Of a stretch of 30,441 bases of DNA, positions 1-9,300 are shown one piece after another (position 1 is the stretch's first letter; every line of letters starts with the position of its first letter). Under the pieces are notes generated by a model. It saw only the letters and a list, made by a program, of their open reading frames with translations, was not told the origin of the DNA and searched no databases. The position numbers and the translations under genes were made by a program. Where the stretch lies: assembly GCA_036508555.1 (NCBI GenBank), contig DATCHD010000006.1, forward strand, positions 1 to 30,441, in the 5' to 3' direction. The DNA comes from CAINVV01 sp036508555. Lineage in GTDB: Bacteria > Bacteroidota > Bacteroidia > Bacteroidales > Prolixibacteraceae.

Positions 1-936
1 GTTGGTGCGAATCAGGAACTTGTCGGCCAGCGGAATAACGCTATACAACACATCCTTCATCCTGGGTTGAAAAACCTTAAAAGCATCGGCAGGTTTGGAA
101 GCGTCAATCATCCGGGTTTCCGACGACATAGTAGCTGTCGAAACAATGAAAATGTACTTGTTGTTTTTGGTCTTGCCCACACTAATATAGTTGCTCTTGT
201 CTTTTTCCTCATAAACCAGCACATCCTTTTTCTCATCCGTCCCGAGCGTGTGCCGCATAACCTTTTCCGACAAAAGCGTCACCGGATTTTTGGCAGTATA
301 AAAAATAGTCTTGTTATCATTGGCCCAGCAGGGATCGCCCTCCGTGTTTTTAATGGCATCTTTCAATATTTGTCCAGTCTGAAGGTCCTTAATATATATA
401 GTGTACTGCCGTCTGCTCACCAAATCCACCCCATAAGCCATGTACCTGTTGTCTTCACTGATATCGTACCCGGAAGCTGCATAATAAGCATGCCCCTCCG
501 CCATCTTGTCGATATCAAGCAAGACCTCTTCCTTAGCTTCCAGGGTACCTTTTTTACGGCAATACTTGTAATACTGCTTGCCGTCTTCCGTACGGACATA
601 ATAGAAATATCCATTCTTAAAACCCGGATAACTCTCATCCTTTTCCTTGATCCTGCTCTTCATCTCGGTGAACAAATCCGCCTGAAACGTTTTAGTCTTA
701 GACATCACCTGGTCCAGGTAGGCATTCTCCGCCTTGAGATAATCAACCACCTTTGTACTATCCGGTCCCTTGCCGAAATAATCGTACATCCAGTAATAGT
801 TATCCAGAACTTTATCGCCATGGATGTTCCGCCAGTGTTCCTTTTTATCGGCGACAGGTGCTTTTGTATTCATTAATTGGGCATTAACAGCTAAGATGTT
901 CACAAAAAGAACTATTAACAGAATTGAATTTTTCAT
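1..936 (-). CDS. ptrB: Oligopeptidase B (protease II, S9A), N-terminal part, runs off window edge
   Basis: The reading frame is open for 312 codons from an ATG at 936 to base 1 and continues beyond the window. It shows the S9A prolyl-oligopeptidase pattern: DNYYWMYDY near residue 47, then a beta-propeller-like region with SRRQYTIYIKDLQTG, PVTLLSEKVMRHTLGT and VYEEKDKSNYISVGKT. I recall the corresponding stretches in E. coli protease II as very similar. The family cleaves peptides after Arg or Lys. The catalytic Ser/Asp/His domain lies outside the window, so activity cannot be judged. The first 20 residues (MKNSILLIVLFVNILAVNAQ) look like a Sec signal peptide, implying a periplasmic enzyme, whereas the E. 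coli enzyme is cytoplasmic. The next gene upstream on this strand (isomerase-like) ends 47 bases before this start, so co-transcription is possible. The gene symbol is by family resemblance. Confidence 0.88.
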   Translation of the reverse strand, partial: MKNSILLIVLFVNILAVNAQLMNTKAPVADKKEHWRNIHGDKVLDNYYWMYDYFGKGPDSTKVVDYLKAENAYLDQVMSKTKTFQADLFTEMKSRIKEKDESYPGFKNGYFYYVRTEDGKQYYKYCRKKGTLEAKEEVLLDIDKMAEGHAYYAASGYDISEDNRYMAYGVDLVSRRQYTIYIKDLQTGQILKDAIKNTEGDPCWANDNKTIFYTAKNPVTLLSEKVMRHTLGTDEKKDVLVYEEKDKSNYISVGKTKNNKYIFIVSTATMSSETRMIDASKPADAFKVFQPRMKDVLYSVIPLADKFLIRTN

Positions 937-983
937 AGCTGGATGGAGGGATAAATAGTTGGATAGATGATTTTGGAACGAAA

Positions 984-1916
984 TTATTTGACCCGAACAA
1001 GCGCTGTCTTGCAGTATTCAACACATTTTGTCGTCTCCTTCACCGCATCAGACCCCTGCGGAACCGTGTACTCCAGTTCGATGTCACAATAAATCGGCCA
1101 CTTATTCTTCTGCACCAATTGAAGCATCTCATTAACAGGCGTCTCACCCTTACCAAACGACTGATTCTTATTCGGATCAGCTGCCTTCGGACCGGTTTTA
1201 TCCTTAATGTGGATACTGATTATCTTACCATGAAGCCTTTCAATCAGCAGGCAGGGATTCGTACCCGTGACACCGAAATAATGCCCTGCATCAAAATTCA
1301 GCCTCAACATGGATCCCAGCGCCAGTATCTTGTCGAAACTGAAATTCGGATCCCCGGGCTGCAGGTGATTGTGAAAGATCACAAACAATTTGTGCTTCTC
1401 GGCAAAGGGCTCCATCCGTTTGGCCGCATCTTCACCGATTTCCATACTGAGACCCACAGCTCCAACGGCTTTACAGGCATTGAAAGCGTAATCGATCTCT
1501 GCATCCGTCCAGCTCTTATCGCCCAGCTTAAGAATATGAATGGCTACCCCCTTGGATTCGTATAACTTTCGGAGCTCCTTGTATTTGTCCATCGACACAG
1601 AAGTCCGCCACTTGCGGATGACCTCCGCGTCTTTCGTCCCCTGCGGGATCCCTGCAAAACGTTCCGCCACATCGCCCATCAACTCCACCGAGCTGATCCC
1701 CGACTGAACAATATAATTTAAAACCGCTTCGGGCGACTGATCCGGCATGCTGCGGTAACTGTAGGTGATGGCCCCGACCTGAACTCCCCCGAATTTAGAT
1801 CCACCCTTCGCAGATACCTTACCAGGAAAACCTGCCATCAAAAGGATAACAAAAAGTAAATACACCCTGAAAACAGGAAGAAATTTCCGTAAACTGAGGC
1901 AAATAAGATTGTTCAT
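984..1916 (-). CDS. Secreted sugar phosphate isomerase/epimerase-like TIM-barrel protein
   Basis: A 310-residue protein of the xylose-isomerase-like TIM barrel (AP endonuclease 2) superfamily. Candidate metal-site residues follow the family order: Glu78 in SVELMGD, His182/His184 in IFHNH, Asp209 in LNFDAGHY, His236 in SIHIKDK and Glu280/Glu282 in CDIELEY. Residues 1-35 contain basic residues followed by a hydrophobic stretch ending VSA, so it is probably exported to the periplasm. I chose the ATG at 1916. The open frame extends upstream to about 1970, but those residues are polar and precede the signal peptide. Substrate is unknown; secreted members in Bacteroidota usually accompany carbohydrate use, and this is inference here. 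It is followed 47 bases later by oligopeptidase B on the same strand and is divergent from the RND exporter. Confidence 0.82.
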   Translation of the reverse strand: MNNLICLSLRKFLPVFRVYLLFVILLMAGFPGKVSAKGGSKFGGVQVGAITYSYRSMPDQSPEAVLNYIVQSGISSVELMGDVAERFAGIPQGTKDAEVIRKWRTSVSMDKYKELRKLYESKGVAIHILKLGDKSWTDAEIDYAFNACKAVGAVGLSMEIGEDAAKRMEPFAEKHKLFVIFHNHLQPGDPNFSFDKILALGSMLRLNFDAGHYFGVTGTNPCLLIERLHGKIISIHIKDKTGPKAADPNKNQSFGKGETPVNEMLQLVQKNKWPIYCDIELEYTVPQGSDAVKETTKCVEYCKTALVRVK

Positions 1917-2109
1917 AGTATTGATATTGTATAAGTTAATAATTACATCCCCCGCACGGGTAAAAAGCAAAAAAGATGTCCACTTCTAAAAACGACACGC
2001 AAGTTAACAATAGATCGACAAAAAATAAATCTCCTTACTTAATAAATGACTTTTTCGTATAATTCACTTACCTTCGCGAATTCAGATTAATTGCGAATTA
2101 TCTTCGATT

Positions 2110-4470
2110 ATGTGGAAATATTTGACCAGGATACTCCTTCGTAACAGACCTGTTGTCCTGATTGTTATCCTACTCCTGACTGTTTTCATGGGCTGGAAAG
2201 GGCTCGATGTAAAGCTTTCCTATGACAATGCGAGCATTCTTCCGGCAGATGATAGTTTTATCGTTGACTATGAGGCATTTAAAAAGAGATTCGGCCAGGA
2301 CGGAAGTGTGATTGTTATCGGAGTGGAGAATCCGGATATGTTCCGACTGAAAGATTTTAATCTCTGGTATGACCTGACCAGCGACATGACCAAAATTGAA
2401 GGGGTGGAGGGTGTCATGTCCATCACCAAAGGAGTTACACTCGAAAGAAATGATTTGATCCATCAGTTTGAATTTCTTCCGTTGGTACCTTTCAGGCCGC
2501 AAACCCAGGCAACCGTAGACAGCCTGCAGAACAGAATTAGGTCGCTGAAATTTTACGACGGACTGCTTTTCAATTCTAAGACAGACGTTTACATTCTTGC
2601 TATTACCCTTAAAAAAGCGGTTCTTAATGATAAGATAAGGTTGTCAGTAACCGACAGCATCGTTAACTGCGCCGACAAATACGCCAAACAAAGTGGCCAT
2701 CAGCTTCATTATTCCGGACTTCCATACATTCGTACGGTCATAGCCCGAACGATTCAGCACGAACTATTTCTCTTTGTTATACTCTCCATTATTATCGCGA
2801 CATTTATACTTTACCTCTTTTTCCGGTCGTACAAAGTAGTATTAAGCTCACTGGTTGTGGTTGGGATCAGCATCATTTTCACCCTCGGACTAATCGGTCT
2901 GTTCGGATTTAAGATCAGCATTCTCCTCGGTGTCATCCCCTCGTTGATCGTGGTGATCGCCATCGAAAACTGCATCTATATTCTCAACAAATACCATTGG
3001 GAGTACCGCAATCATGGTAATAAAATATTAGCGCTCTCGAGGGTGGTGCGCAGAATAGGCTTCGCCTCCCTGATGGTGAACACCGCGACGGCAGCCGGAT
3101 TTGCCGCATTCATACTGGTATCCAATCAGTTACTGCGTGAATTTGGTATCATCGCTGCCATCAGCATTCTGATGGAATATGCGCTTTGCATTACCCTGTT
3201 GCCGATCATTTTCAGTTACATGGATCCGCCGTCCGACAAACATGTCAAACACCTCGACAATACCTTCTTCAATAGCATTCTGGAGAAAATTCTCTTCGTG
3301 ATTCAGAACAAGCGGAAGTGGGTGTTCACCATAGCCGCGTTGTTACTCGTAACCGGGATTGTCGGGATGCTCAATATGCGCACTTCCGGTAAAGTCACCG
3401 ACGATATCCATGCGGGAAACCCCCTCTACAAAGACCTGAAATTCTTCGAGCAACAATTGGGGGGAGTGATGCCGTTTGAGATTTCCGTGGATACGAAAAA
3501 GAAGAAAGGCGTGATGCTTTTTTCGACCATTCAGCGGATCGACCAACTTCAGAATGAAATTTCGAAAAACCCTGAATTTTCCAAGCCCCTTTCGGTGACG
3601 GAATTTGTGAAGTTTGCCAAACAGTCCTATTTCAATGGCAATCCGGAGATGTATACGCTGCCGAATTCGATGGAGAGAACTTTCGTCCTCTCCTATTTTC
3701 CGAAGAAGGCCGACGGCAAACAACAGTTGCTTAACTCATTCATCGACAGCACACAGCGTGTCACAAGGATCAGTTTCCAGATGGCTGATATCGGCACAAA
3801 GGAGATGAACCGCCTGCTCGACAACATCCGCCCGAAGGTAGACTCAATTTTTGCCAAAGCCGATTACGATGTTAAGGTTACGGGAAGCAGTGTGATCTAC
3901 GCCCGCGGGACAGAATTTTTAATTAAACACCTGCTGATGAGCGTATTATTAGCAATAGGATTTATCTCCGTGCTCATGGCCCTGATGTTTACAAGCGTCC
4001 GGATGATTGCTGTTTCCATGATACCCAATATCATTCCGTTGATTATCACGGCCGCGATCATGGGTTTTACCGGTGTTCCCATAAAACCCTCTACGATCAT
4101 TGTGTTCAGCATCGCCCTGGGTATCTCGGTAGATAATACGATTCAATACCTCTCACGTTACAGGCATGAACTGAAACTGACGGGCAATAATATCAAACTA
4201 TCGACGCTGAATGCCTTGCGGGAAGCCGGGTTCAGTATGATTTACACTTCGATTGTGCTGGTGCTCGGATTCAGTGTCTTTATGGTTTCGAGTTTCGGTG
4301 GGACACAGGCGTTGGGTCTGCTCGTTTCCACGACCCTGTTTATCGCGATGTTCTTCAACATGATCGTACTGCCATCGCTGTTGCTTGTGCTGGATAATCA
4401 TCTGGTAACCAAGGCCTTTAAGAGCGAGCCGGTTATTGATATTGACGACGAGTCTGAAGAGAGAGTTTAG
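2110..4470 (+). CDS. RND/MMPL-family exporter (HAE3-like)
   Basis: A 786-residue inner-membrane protein with the duplicated RND plan. TM1 is near residues 13-30, followed by a large periplasmic loop and a cluster of five to six membrane segments at roughly 218-375. After a second TM start near 400-418 and a second loop, a second cluster lies at roughly 605-770. The second cluster contains GISVDNTIQYLSRYRHE, the sterol-sensing-domain-like signature of MMPL/HAE3 exporters, and the first has the matching IAIENCIYILNKYHWEYR. The length suits HAE3 or hopanoid/lipid exporters (about 750-900), not the 1000-residue AcrB class. No membrane-fusion or outer-membrane partner gene is adjacent. Cargo is unknown; hydrophobic lipids are the usual inference. 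A weak promoter-like TACCTTCG sits at 2069-2076. The TAG stop at 4468-4470 overlaps the convergent exbD stop. Confidence 0.85.
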   Translation: MWKYLTRILLRNRPVVLIVILLLTVFMGWKGLDVKLSYDNASILPADDSFIVDYEAFKKRFGQDGSVIVIGVENPDMFRLKDFNLWYDLTSDMTKIEGVEGVMSITKGVTLERNDLIHQFEFLPLVPFRPQTQATVDSLQNRIRSLKFYDGLLFNSKTDVYILAITLKKAVLNDKIRLSVTDSIVNCADKYAKQSGHQLHYSGLPYIRTVIARTIQHELFLFVILSIIIATFILYLFFRSYKVVLSSLVVVGISIIFTLGLIGLFGFKISILLGVIPSLIVVIAIENCIYILNKYHWEYRNHGNKILALSRVVRRIGFASLMVNTATAAGFAAFILVSNQLLREFGIIAAISILMEYALCITLLPIIFSYMDPPSDKHVKHLDNTFFNSILEKILFVIQNKRKWVFTIAALLLVTGIVGMLNMRTSGKVTDDIHAGNPLYKDLKFFEQQLGGVMPFEISVDTKKKKGVMLFSTIQRIDQLQNEISKNPEFSKPLSVTEFVKFAKQSYFNGNPEMYTLPNSMERTFVLSYFPKKADGKQQLLNSFIDSTQRVTRISFQMADIGTKEMNRLLDNIRPKVDSIFAKADYDVKVTGSSVIYARGTEFLIKHLLMSVLLAIGFISVLMALMFTSVRMIAVSMIPNIIPLIITAAIMGFTGVPIKPSTIIVFSIALGISVDNTIQYLSRYRHELKLTGNNIKLSTLNALREAGFSMIYTSIVLVLGFSVFMVSSFGGTQALGLLVSTTLFIAMFFNMIVLPSLLLVLDNHLVTKAFKSEPVIDIDDESEERV

Positions 4471-4868
4471 CCTGCGCGCTTCTCGGTAGCGAGTATCATC
4501 TTAATCTGTAATTTGTTGCCAATGGCCAGCACATCAATCAGATCCTGAATGGTGAGGGAATTGTCGGTCCGCAAAACGATGGTGACATCGCTAATCCTTT
4601 GTTTGATGGCTTTAAGCGAACCTTCGAGTTTGTTGAAAGGGATCTGCTCCTTATCTATGAAATAGTTCTTCTCTTTGGTAATGGAAAGGGTAATCTGCTT
4701 CTTGTCGAGGGTTTGGTTGGAGGCTGACTTGGGCAACAGAAGTTTAATCACGTTGGGATTGGCGAAAGTAGCCACCAACAGAAAAAAGAGCAGCAGGAAA
4801 AACATGATATCATTCAGTGAACCTGTTGCAACTTCTGGTTTGAACTCAAGCCTTTTCCTCAGCTTCAT
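4467..4868 (-). CDS. exbD: ExbD/TolR-family biopolymer transport protein
   Basis: A 133-residue protein with a short basic N-terminus, one transmembrane segment (about residues 20-38, MFFLLLFFLLVATFA) and a periplasmic domain of about 90 residues. This is the usual ExbD/TolR plan and length. An Asp at residue 20 (SLNDIMFF), just before and within the start of the membrane segment, fits the conserved proton-relay Asp. With the ExbB-like protein encoded one base upstream it should form the proton-driven motor that energises TonB or a Tol/Agl-like partner. No TonB gene is in the window, so the partner is unknown. Its TAA stop overlaps the stop of the convergent exporter gene by four bases. Confidence 0.86.
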   Translation of the reverse strand: MKLRKRLEFKPEVATGSLNDIMFFLLLFFLLVATFANPNVIKLLLPKSASNQTLDKKQITLSITKEKNYFIDKEQIPFNKLEGSLKAIKQRISDVTIVLRTDNSLTIQDLIDVLAIGNKLQIKMILATEKRAG

Positions 4869-4869
4869 T

Positions 4870-5538
4870 CTATTTGTGCTCGATAAGGTTGATAAACTCG
4901 AAAGCGTCTTCCTCTACCCCGTTCATGTATTTATCAATCATGATATTCAACATGTGATAACCGGTGTAGGCAATTACCCCGACAATTAATCCCAGACCGC
5001 TGGAAATCATTTTTTGATAGAGTCCGCCTGAAATAATACCAATGCTAATGTTATCTGCAAGAGAAATATCATAGAAAATCTTGATAACCCCAGCGATGGT
5101 TCCGATAAATCCAAGCATAGGTGCAATACCGGCAAATAAGCCCAAATAATGCAGATCTTTGCTCATCTTGTTCATCTCTATCTGCGCAGCAGTTTCGATG
5201 GAACTTTCCACTTCCTTGATTGGACGCCCTATATTCCGGGTGGCGTGGTAAAAAATTCTGCTGTAGGAGCTGTTTCCCGCTTTCAGGGTAGCAACCGCCT
5301 GATTGAGATCTCCACTCTTCAGGTAAGTGTGAAAGCCCGAAACGATATTAGGCTCGGCTTTGGTATAACGCTTAATCTCAATGTATTTCACAATAATCAG
5401 ATAACACGAAATCAGGGATATAATCCCGATTGGAACAAGAATCCATCCTCCCTTGAGTAAAAGGTCGAACATGGTAATAGAAGTAGGAATTGGTGTATTC
5501 TGAATCGCCTGTATCTGTGTGAAAACCTGTAAAAGCAT
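4870..5538 (-). CDS. exbB: ExbB/TolQ/MotA-family proton channel protein
   Basis: A 222-residue inner-membrane protein with three membrane segments: about 30-50 (GGWILVPIGIISLISCYLII), 128-150 (YLGLFAGIAPMLGFIGTIAG) and 168-190 (GGLYQKMISSGLGLIVGVIA). The LGFIGTIAGVI stretch is the family signature (LGLLGTVxGMI in most members). It assembles with ExbD to convert proton motive force into movement of a TonB-like protein. The TAG stop is one base before the exbD ATG, so the two are translated together. The gene lies 79 bases downstream of the deacetylase on the same strand. TolQ or another motor class cannot be excluded from sequence alone. Confidence 0.87.
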   Translation of the reverse strand: MLLQVFTQIQAIQNTPIPTSITMFDLLLKGGWILVPIGIISLISCYLIIVKYIEIKRYTKAEPNIVSGFHTYLKSGDLNQAVATLKAGNSSYSRIFYHATRNIGRPIKEVESSIETAAQIEMNKMSKDLHYLGLFAGIAPMLGFIGTIAGVIKIFYDISLADNISIGIISGGLYQKMISSGLGLIVGVIAYTGYHMLNIMIDKYMNGVEEDAFEFINLIEHK

Positions 5539-5591
5539 ATCCTTATATTATAGTGTTAACTCAATTCTTATCTTCTCAGTTCTCATCTTCC

Positions 5592-5610
5592 CCCTTCGAC
5601 AGGCTCAGGG
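5592..5610. repeat. Short intergenic repeat candidate (CCCTTCGACAGGCTCAGGG)
   Basis: This 19-base string lies between exbB and the deacetylase stop. It matches, from memory, a short interspersed sequence seen in many Bacteroidota and other genomes in intergenic DNA (CCTTCGACAGGCTCAGG core). The ends CCCT/AGGG can pair, but the internal pairing is weak. Only one copy is in this window, so repeat status rests on recollection. Confidence 0.45.
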
Positions 5611-5617
5611 ACCGGGA

Positions 5618-6328
5618 CTATGCCCACTTGCGTAATTGCCTGAAGTTGGAGCGAAGTTTCTTGATTCGTTGGAGATAAGTAGCAATAAATAACCTCCGTA
5701 CTTTCTGAAATTCTATCTTCTTAAACTCATACCCTTCTGCCTTGAGCGCCTCGATAGCCCTTGGAAGGACCCATCTTAAATGCTCCTCAGCCTTGTAAGA
5801 ATCGTGAAATGTGATGATACTGCCGGGTCTGACGAACCTCAGGACATTGTCGAGGACCTCCTCACGCGTGATGTTACCGTTATAGTCGCAGGAGATAACA
5901 TCCCACATAATAATCTTGTATTTCTGCGCAAGGAAATAATACTGGCCCCTGGTCAGCCAGCCATGAGGTGGCCTGAAAAGATTGGAACCAATCAGCATGT
6001 TCGCGTGCTCAATATCCTTAAAATATTCAAGGTTACTTGTTTTCAAGCCTTGTAAGTGGTGATAAGTATGGTTGCCAACGGCATGACCGTCTTCCAGAAT
6101 TTGCTCAAAAATCTCAGGATAACGAAAGACGTTTTCACCGACAGCGAAAAAAGTCGCCTTCACATCCTGCTCATTCAAAAGGTCAAGTACCCAGGGAGTA
6201 ATTCCCGGAACCGGACCATCATCAAAGGTTAGGTAAACGGTCTTCTCTTCCCCGGGCATGCGCCATACGGCAGCTGGGAACCACTTGGTAAAAAATCCGG
6301 GAAGATGTACCTGTAACTTAAATTTCAT
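5618..6328 (-). CDS. Polysaccharide deacetylase (NodB/CE4 family)
   Basis: A 236-residue NodB-homology protein with all five CE4 motifs. Motif 1 is TFDDGP (Asp36 catalytic base, Asp37 metal ligand). Motif 2 is NHTYHH (His87 and His91 metal ligands). Motif 3 is RPPHG (119-123), motif 4 is MWDVISCDYNG (Asp143, Asp148) and motif 5 is TFHDS (His175). Members remove N-acetyl (or O-acetyl) groups from chitooligosaccharides, peptidoglycan or exopolysaccharides; the substrate is not evident here. There is no clear signal peptide, although residues 8-22 are moderately hydrophobic. A good Bacteroidota promoter precedes it at 6354-6385, so it probably starts a transcript with exbB and exbD. The stop is TAG. 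Confidence 0.92.
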   Translation of the reverse strand: MKFKLQVHLPGFFTKWFPAAVWRMPGEEKTVYLTFDDGPVPGITPWVLDLLNEQDVKATFFAVGENVFRYPEIFEQILEDGHAVGNHTYHHLQGLKTSNLEYFKDIEHANMLIGSNLFRPPHGWLTRGQYYFLAQKYKIIMWDVISCDYNGNITREEVLDNVLRFVRPGSIITFHDSYKAEEHLRWVLPRAIEALKAEGYEFKKIEFQKVRRLFIATYLQRIKKLRSNFRQLRKWA

Positions 6329-6353
6329 ATCTATTTAATTACCTTAATCGGTT

Positions 6354-6385
6354 CAAAAGTAATGATAATCTTCGAATTGTTACAA
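6354..6385 (-). promoter_or_regulatory. Bacteroidota-type promoter for the deacetylase-exbBD transcript
   Basis: On the minus strand TACTTTTG (6361-6354) matches the TAnnTTTG -7 consensus exactly. It is preceded by TTG (6385-6383) with a 21-base spacer, within the usual range for the -33 element. The deacetylase ATG is 26 bases below the -7 box. This suggests the deacetylase is transcribed separately from the DUF2723 gene, at least in part. Confidence 0.6.
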
Positions 6386-6389
6386 TTCG
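6373..6389. promoter_or_regulatory. Palindrome overlapping the -33 region (possible operator)
   Basis: CGAATTGT and ACAATTCG form perfect 8-base arms around a single T. The palindrome covers the -33 TTG of the deacetylase promoter. No T-tract follows on the minus strand, so a terminator for the DUF2723 gene is less likely than a protein-binding site. No regulator is known. Confidence 0.4.
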
Positions 6390-6398
6390 GACCAAATA

Positions 6399-9300
6399 TC
6401 ATTTTTGAATAGCATTTCCTCTTTCAGGTTGTACTACGGAGATCATTTTGCTAAGTTTCACATTGATTTCCTTGGCAAGCTCTTTCTCTCCGTACTGTTC
6501 AGTAATGACTCCAAGTTCCTGCAGCAGATAAAATGCACGCTGCAAATCCTCAGAAACGGAATCCCTGAATTTCGGCTCGAGTGAAAGATAATAAAGAATC
6601 TCACTTTCGTTGTTATCAATCATCTGACGAACCACATCGTTGCCTTTTTTCACGGCTGCAGGGAGCATGTTAACCTCAAGAGAAGTACGTTCTTTGCCCA
6701 TTCTGTGCATATCGTATTGAGCTGCTTTGTAATAAGCCTCAGCCATCAGCAGGTTAAAGTAATTATAAGGAACTTTTTTATTGGGAACCAGCTCGTTGCA
6801 ACGATCCAGTACCGCCACGGCCGAGTCTGTTTTCCCTTCAAGAACCAGCTGATCGGCCAGTCTGACGAAGTTGTTCCGGATGTTCATGGACATCCGCTGG
6901 TTATTCTCGTCGAGGTAAACCTTTGGATCGTTCATGTTCCCCCATTTGAATTTCTTGATGATGTTGTCATACATGATGGTTGAACTAACTCTGCCTATTT
7001 GCTGGTCCTTAACTTTAGTTTTGATCGGAACAAGACGATAAGCAAAACCCTCTGCCTGGAAATAATCCTGCAAGTTCAGGTACTTGTCCCTTCCAACCGT
7101 TACGGCAAAATAGACAGGCCGTTTCCACTTATTGTTATTAAGAATATCCAGAATGATCATTTCGTCCTTAGAGAGGTAATTGCCTGTCAGGTTGATGTCT
7201 ATCTTATCTACAATCAGAGAATCATCTTTCGCTGCAACAGTTCCGGTTGCCAGTACTTCTTTCTTGTCAACCGGCAGATAAAGCTGCTTGGATGGCAGGA
7301 AAGATGCATTGTCGGCCTGCTGTAGTTTCGTAGCCGGATCGTCGGAACGGATAAATTCGAGCGCCTCATTCAGGTTGACCGGACGCTTGAGCTGGTCGAG
7401 AACATAAACAATGTCCCTGGTACCCTGAACGACCTGATCGTCGGTGAACTTAATCGGCAACGGATCAGAGTCGTAGTATTTTTTTCTCATCTGTTCAATG
7501 TACCAGTCCGTCTGCAGGTAACTCAGGTTACAGACCCTTACATCAGTCCGGATTCCTTCCACTTCCTGGGCATACCAGAGTGGGAAAGTATCGTTATCGC
7601 CATTGGTAAAAATGATCGCGTTGGGGGCACAGGTCTCAAGATAATTACTTCCAAAATCTCGTGCGGTATAGCGTCCTGAACGGTCGTGGTCGTCCCAGTT
7701 TTCGGAACCCATTAAAACCGGTACCGCGAAAAACGAAATCAGCGTGGCAGCAATGGCGCTGACAACTCCCGGTGAATATCTCCTGATAAGATCATAAATC
7801 GCTAAAACTCCGAGACCGATCCAGATCGTAAAGGCATAGAAAGAGCCGGCATAAGCGTAATCCCTCTCACGTGGTTGTAATGGGTCCTGATTCAGGTAGA
7901 TAACGATGGCCAGCCCCATCATGAAGAAAAGGAGCATCACAACAGTAAAATCCTGTTTGCCCTTTTTTCCGGCCTGGTACTGGTAAAACATTCCCAGCAG
8001 TCCGAGGATAAAGGGAAGCATATAATAGGCATTCTTGCCCTTGTTATCCCCCAGTGTCGGGGGCAGATGTTTCTGATCGCCCAGGCGGATCGCATCGATG
8101 GCATTGATTCCGGTCATCCAGTTACCATTGAGAATACCACCCTGCCCCTGAACATCGTTTTGACGGCCGGAGAAGTTCCAGAGGAAATACCTGAGATACA
8201 TGAAGCCAACCTGATAGGTAAGAAAAAACTGAAGATTCTCACCAAATGTCGGTTTCATAATTGTTTCCGGGTCTCCGTTACGGTTAGTAGCCTGGATGGG
8301 AGTGCCCTTAATACCTGCCCAATTTTTATATTCCTGGATATGATCCGCACTTGAGCTATACATTCTGGGGAAGATGGTGCAAAAGCGGGAATCGTAATTG
8401 GGAATCTGCTTGTATTCGGCAATCTCGTAATGACCGTTCTTCTTGATATAGGTCGGGCTACCTTGTTTATATTGCTCCTTGCTGTCGAGCGGAGCATTGT
8501 AATACTGGCCATATCCGAGTGGCCGGCTGCCGTATTGGACGCGGTTCAGATAAGAAAGTAAAGAGAAGACATTATCAGGATTATTCTGGTCCATCGGTGG
8601 ATTGGCTAAGGAGCGGATAACCGTCATGGCATAAGATGAATATCCGATGATAATCACGGAGAGACATAATAATAAGGTGTTGGCAACAACTTTTTTGTGC
8701 CGGTAAGTATAGACAATCCCATAACAGACGGCGCCGGTCAGCACGATGGCGTAGATGATTACACCAGAATTGTAGGGTAATCCGATTCCGTTGACAAACA
8801 AGAGTTCAAACCACGAAGAAGCAACTACCAGTCCTGGAATAACCACCCAGATCATAGTAGCGAGCAAGACGAGAGAAATACCCGATGCTGCAAGAATCCC
8901 ATTTCTGGAAACTTCATATTTTCTGAAATAATAGACAAATACGATGGCAGGAATTGCCAGCAGGTTCAAGAGGTGAACACCAATGGAAAGTCCGACGAGA
9001 TAGCTGATCAGCACGAGCCAGCGGTTAGCGAAAGGTTCATCCGCCTCGTTTTCCCATTTCAGAATGGCCCAGAAAACGAGCGCGGTAAATAGTGATGAGG
9101 TACCATAGACCTCGCCTTCCACAGCCGAAAACCAGAAGGTATCAGAGAAAGTATAAGCCAGGGCACCTACAGCTCCTGCACCCAGAATAGCAATCAACTC
9201 TGGAAGTGTCTCTTTTTCACCTGTTACCAGGATTTTTTTGGCCAGGTGGGTAATACTCCAGAATAGAAATAGGATAGTAAATGCGCTGGCCAGGGCAGAC

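Noticed and set aside
67..876. Long open frame on the plus strand
   Set aside because: It is antisense to the oligopeptidase B gene, whose protein matches a known family; the plus-strand translation shows no family features.
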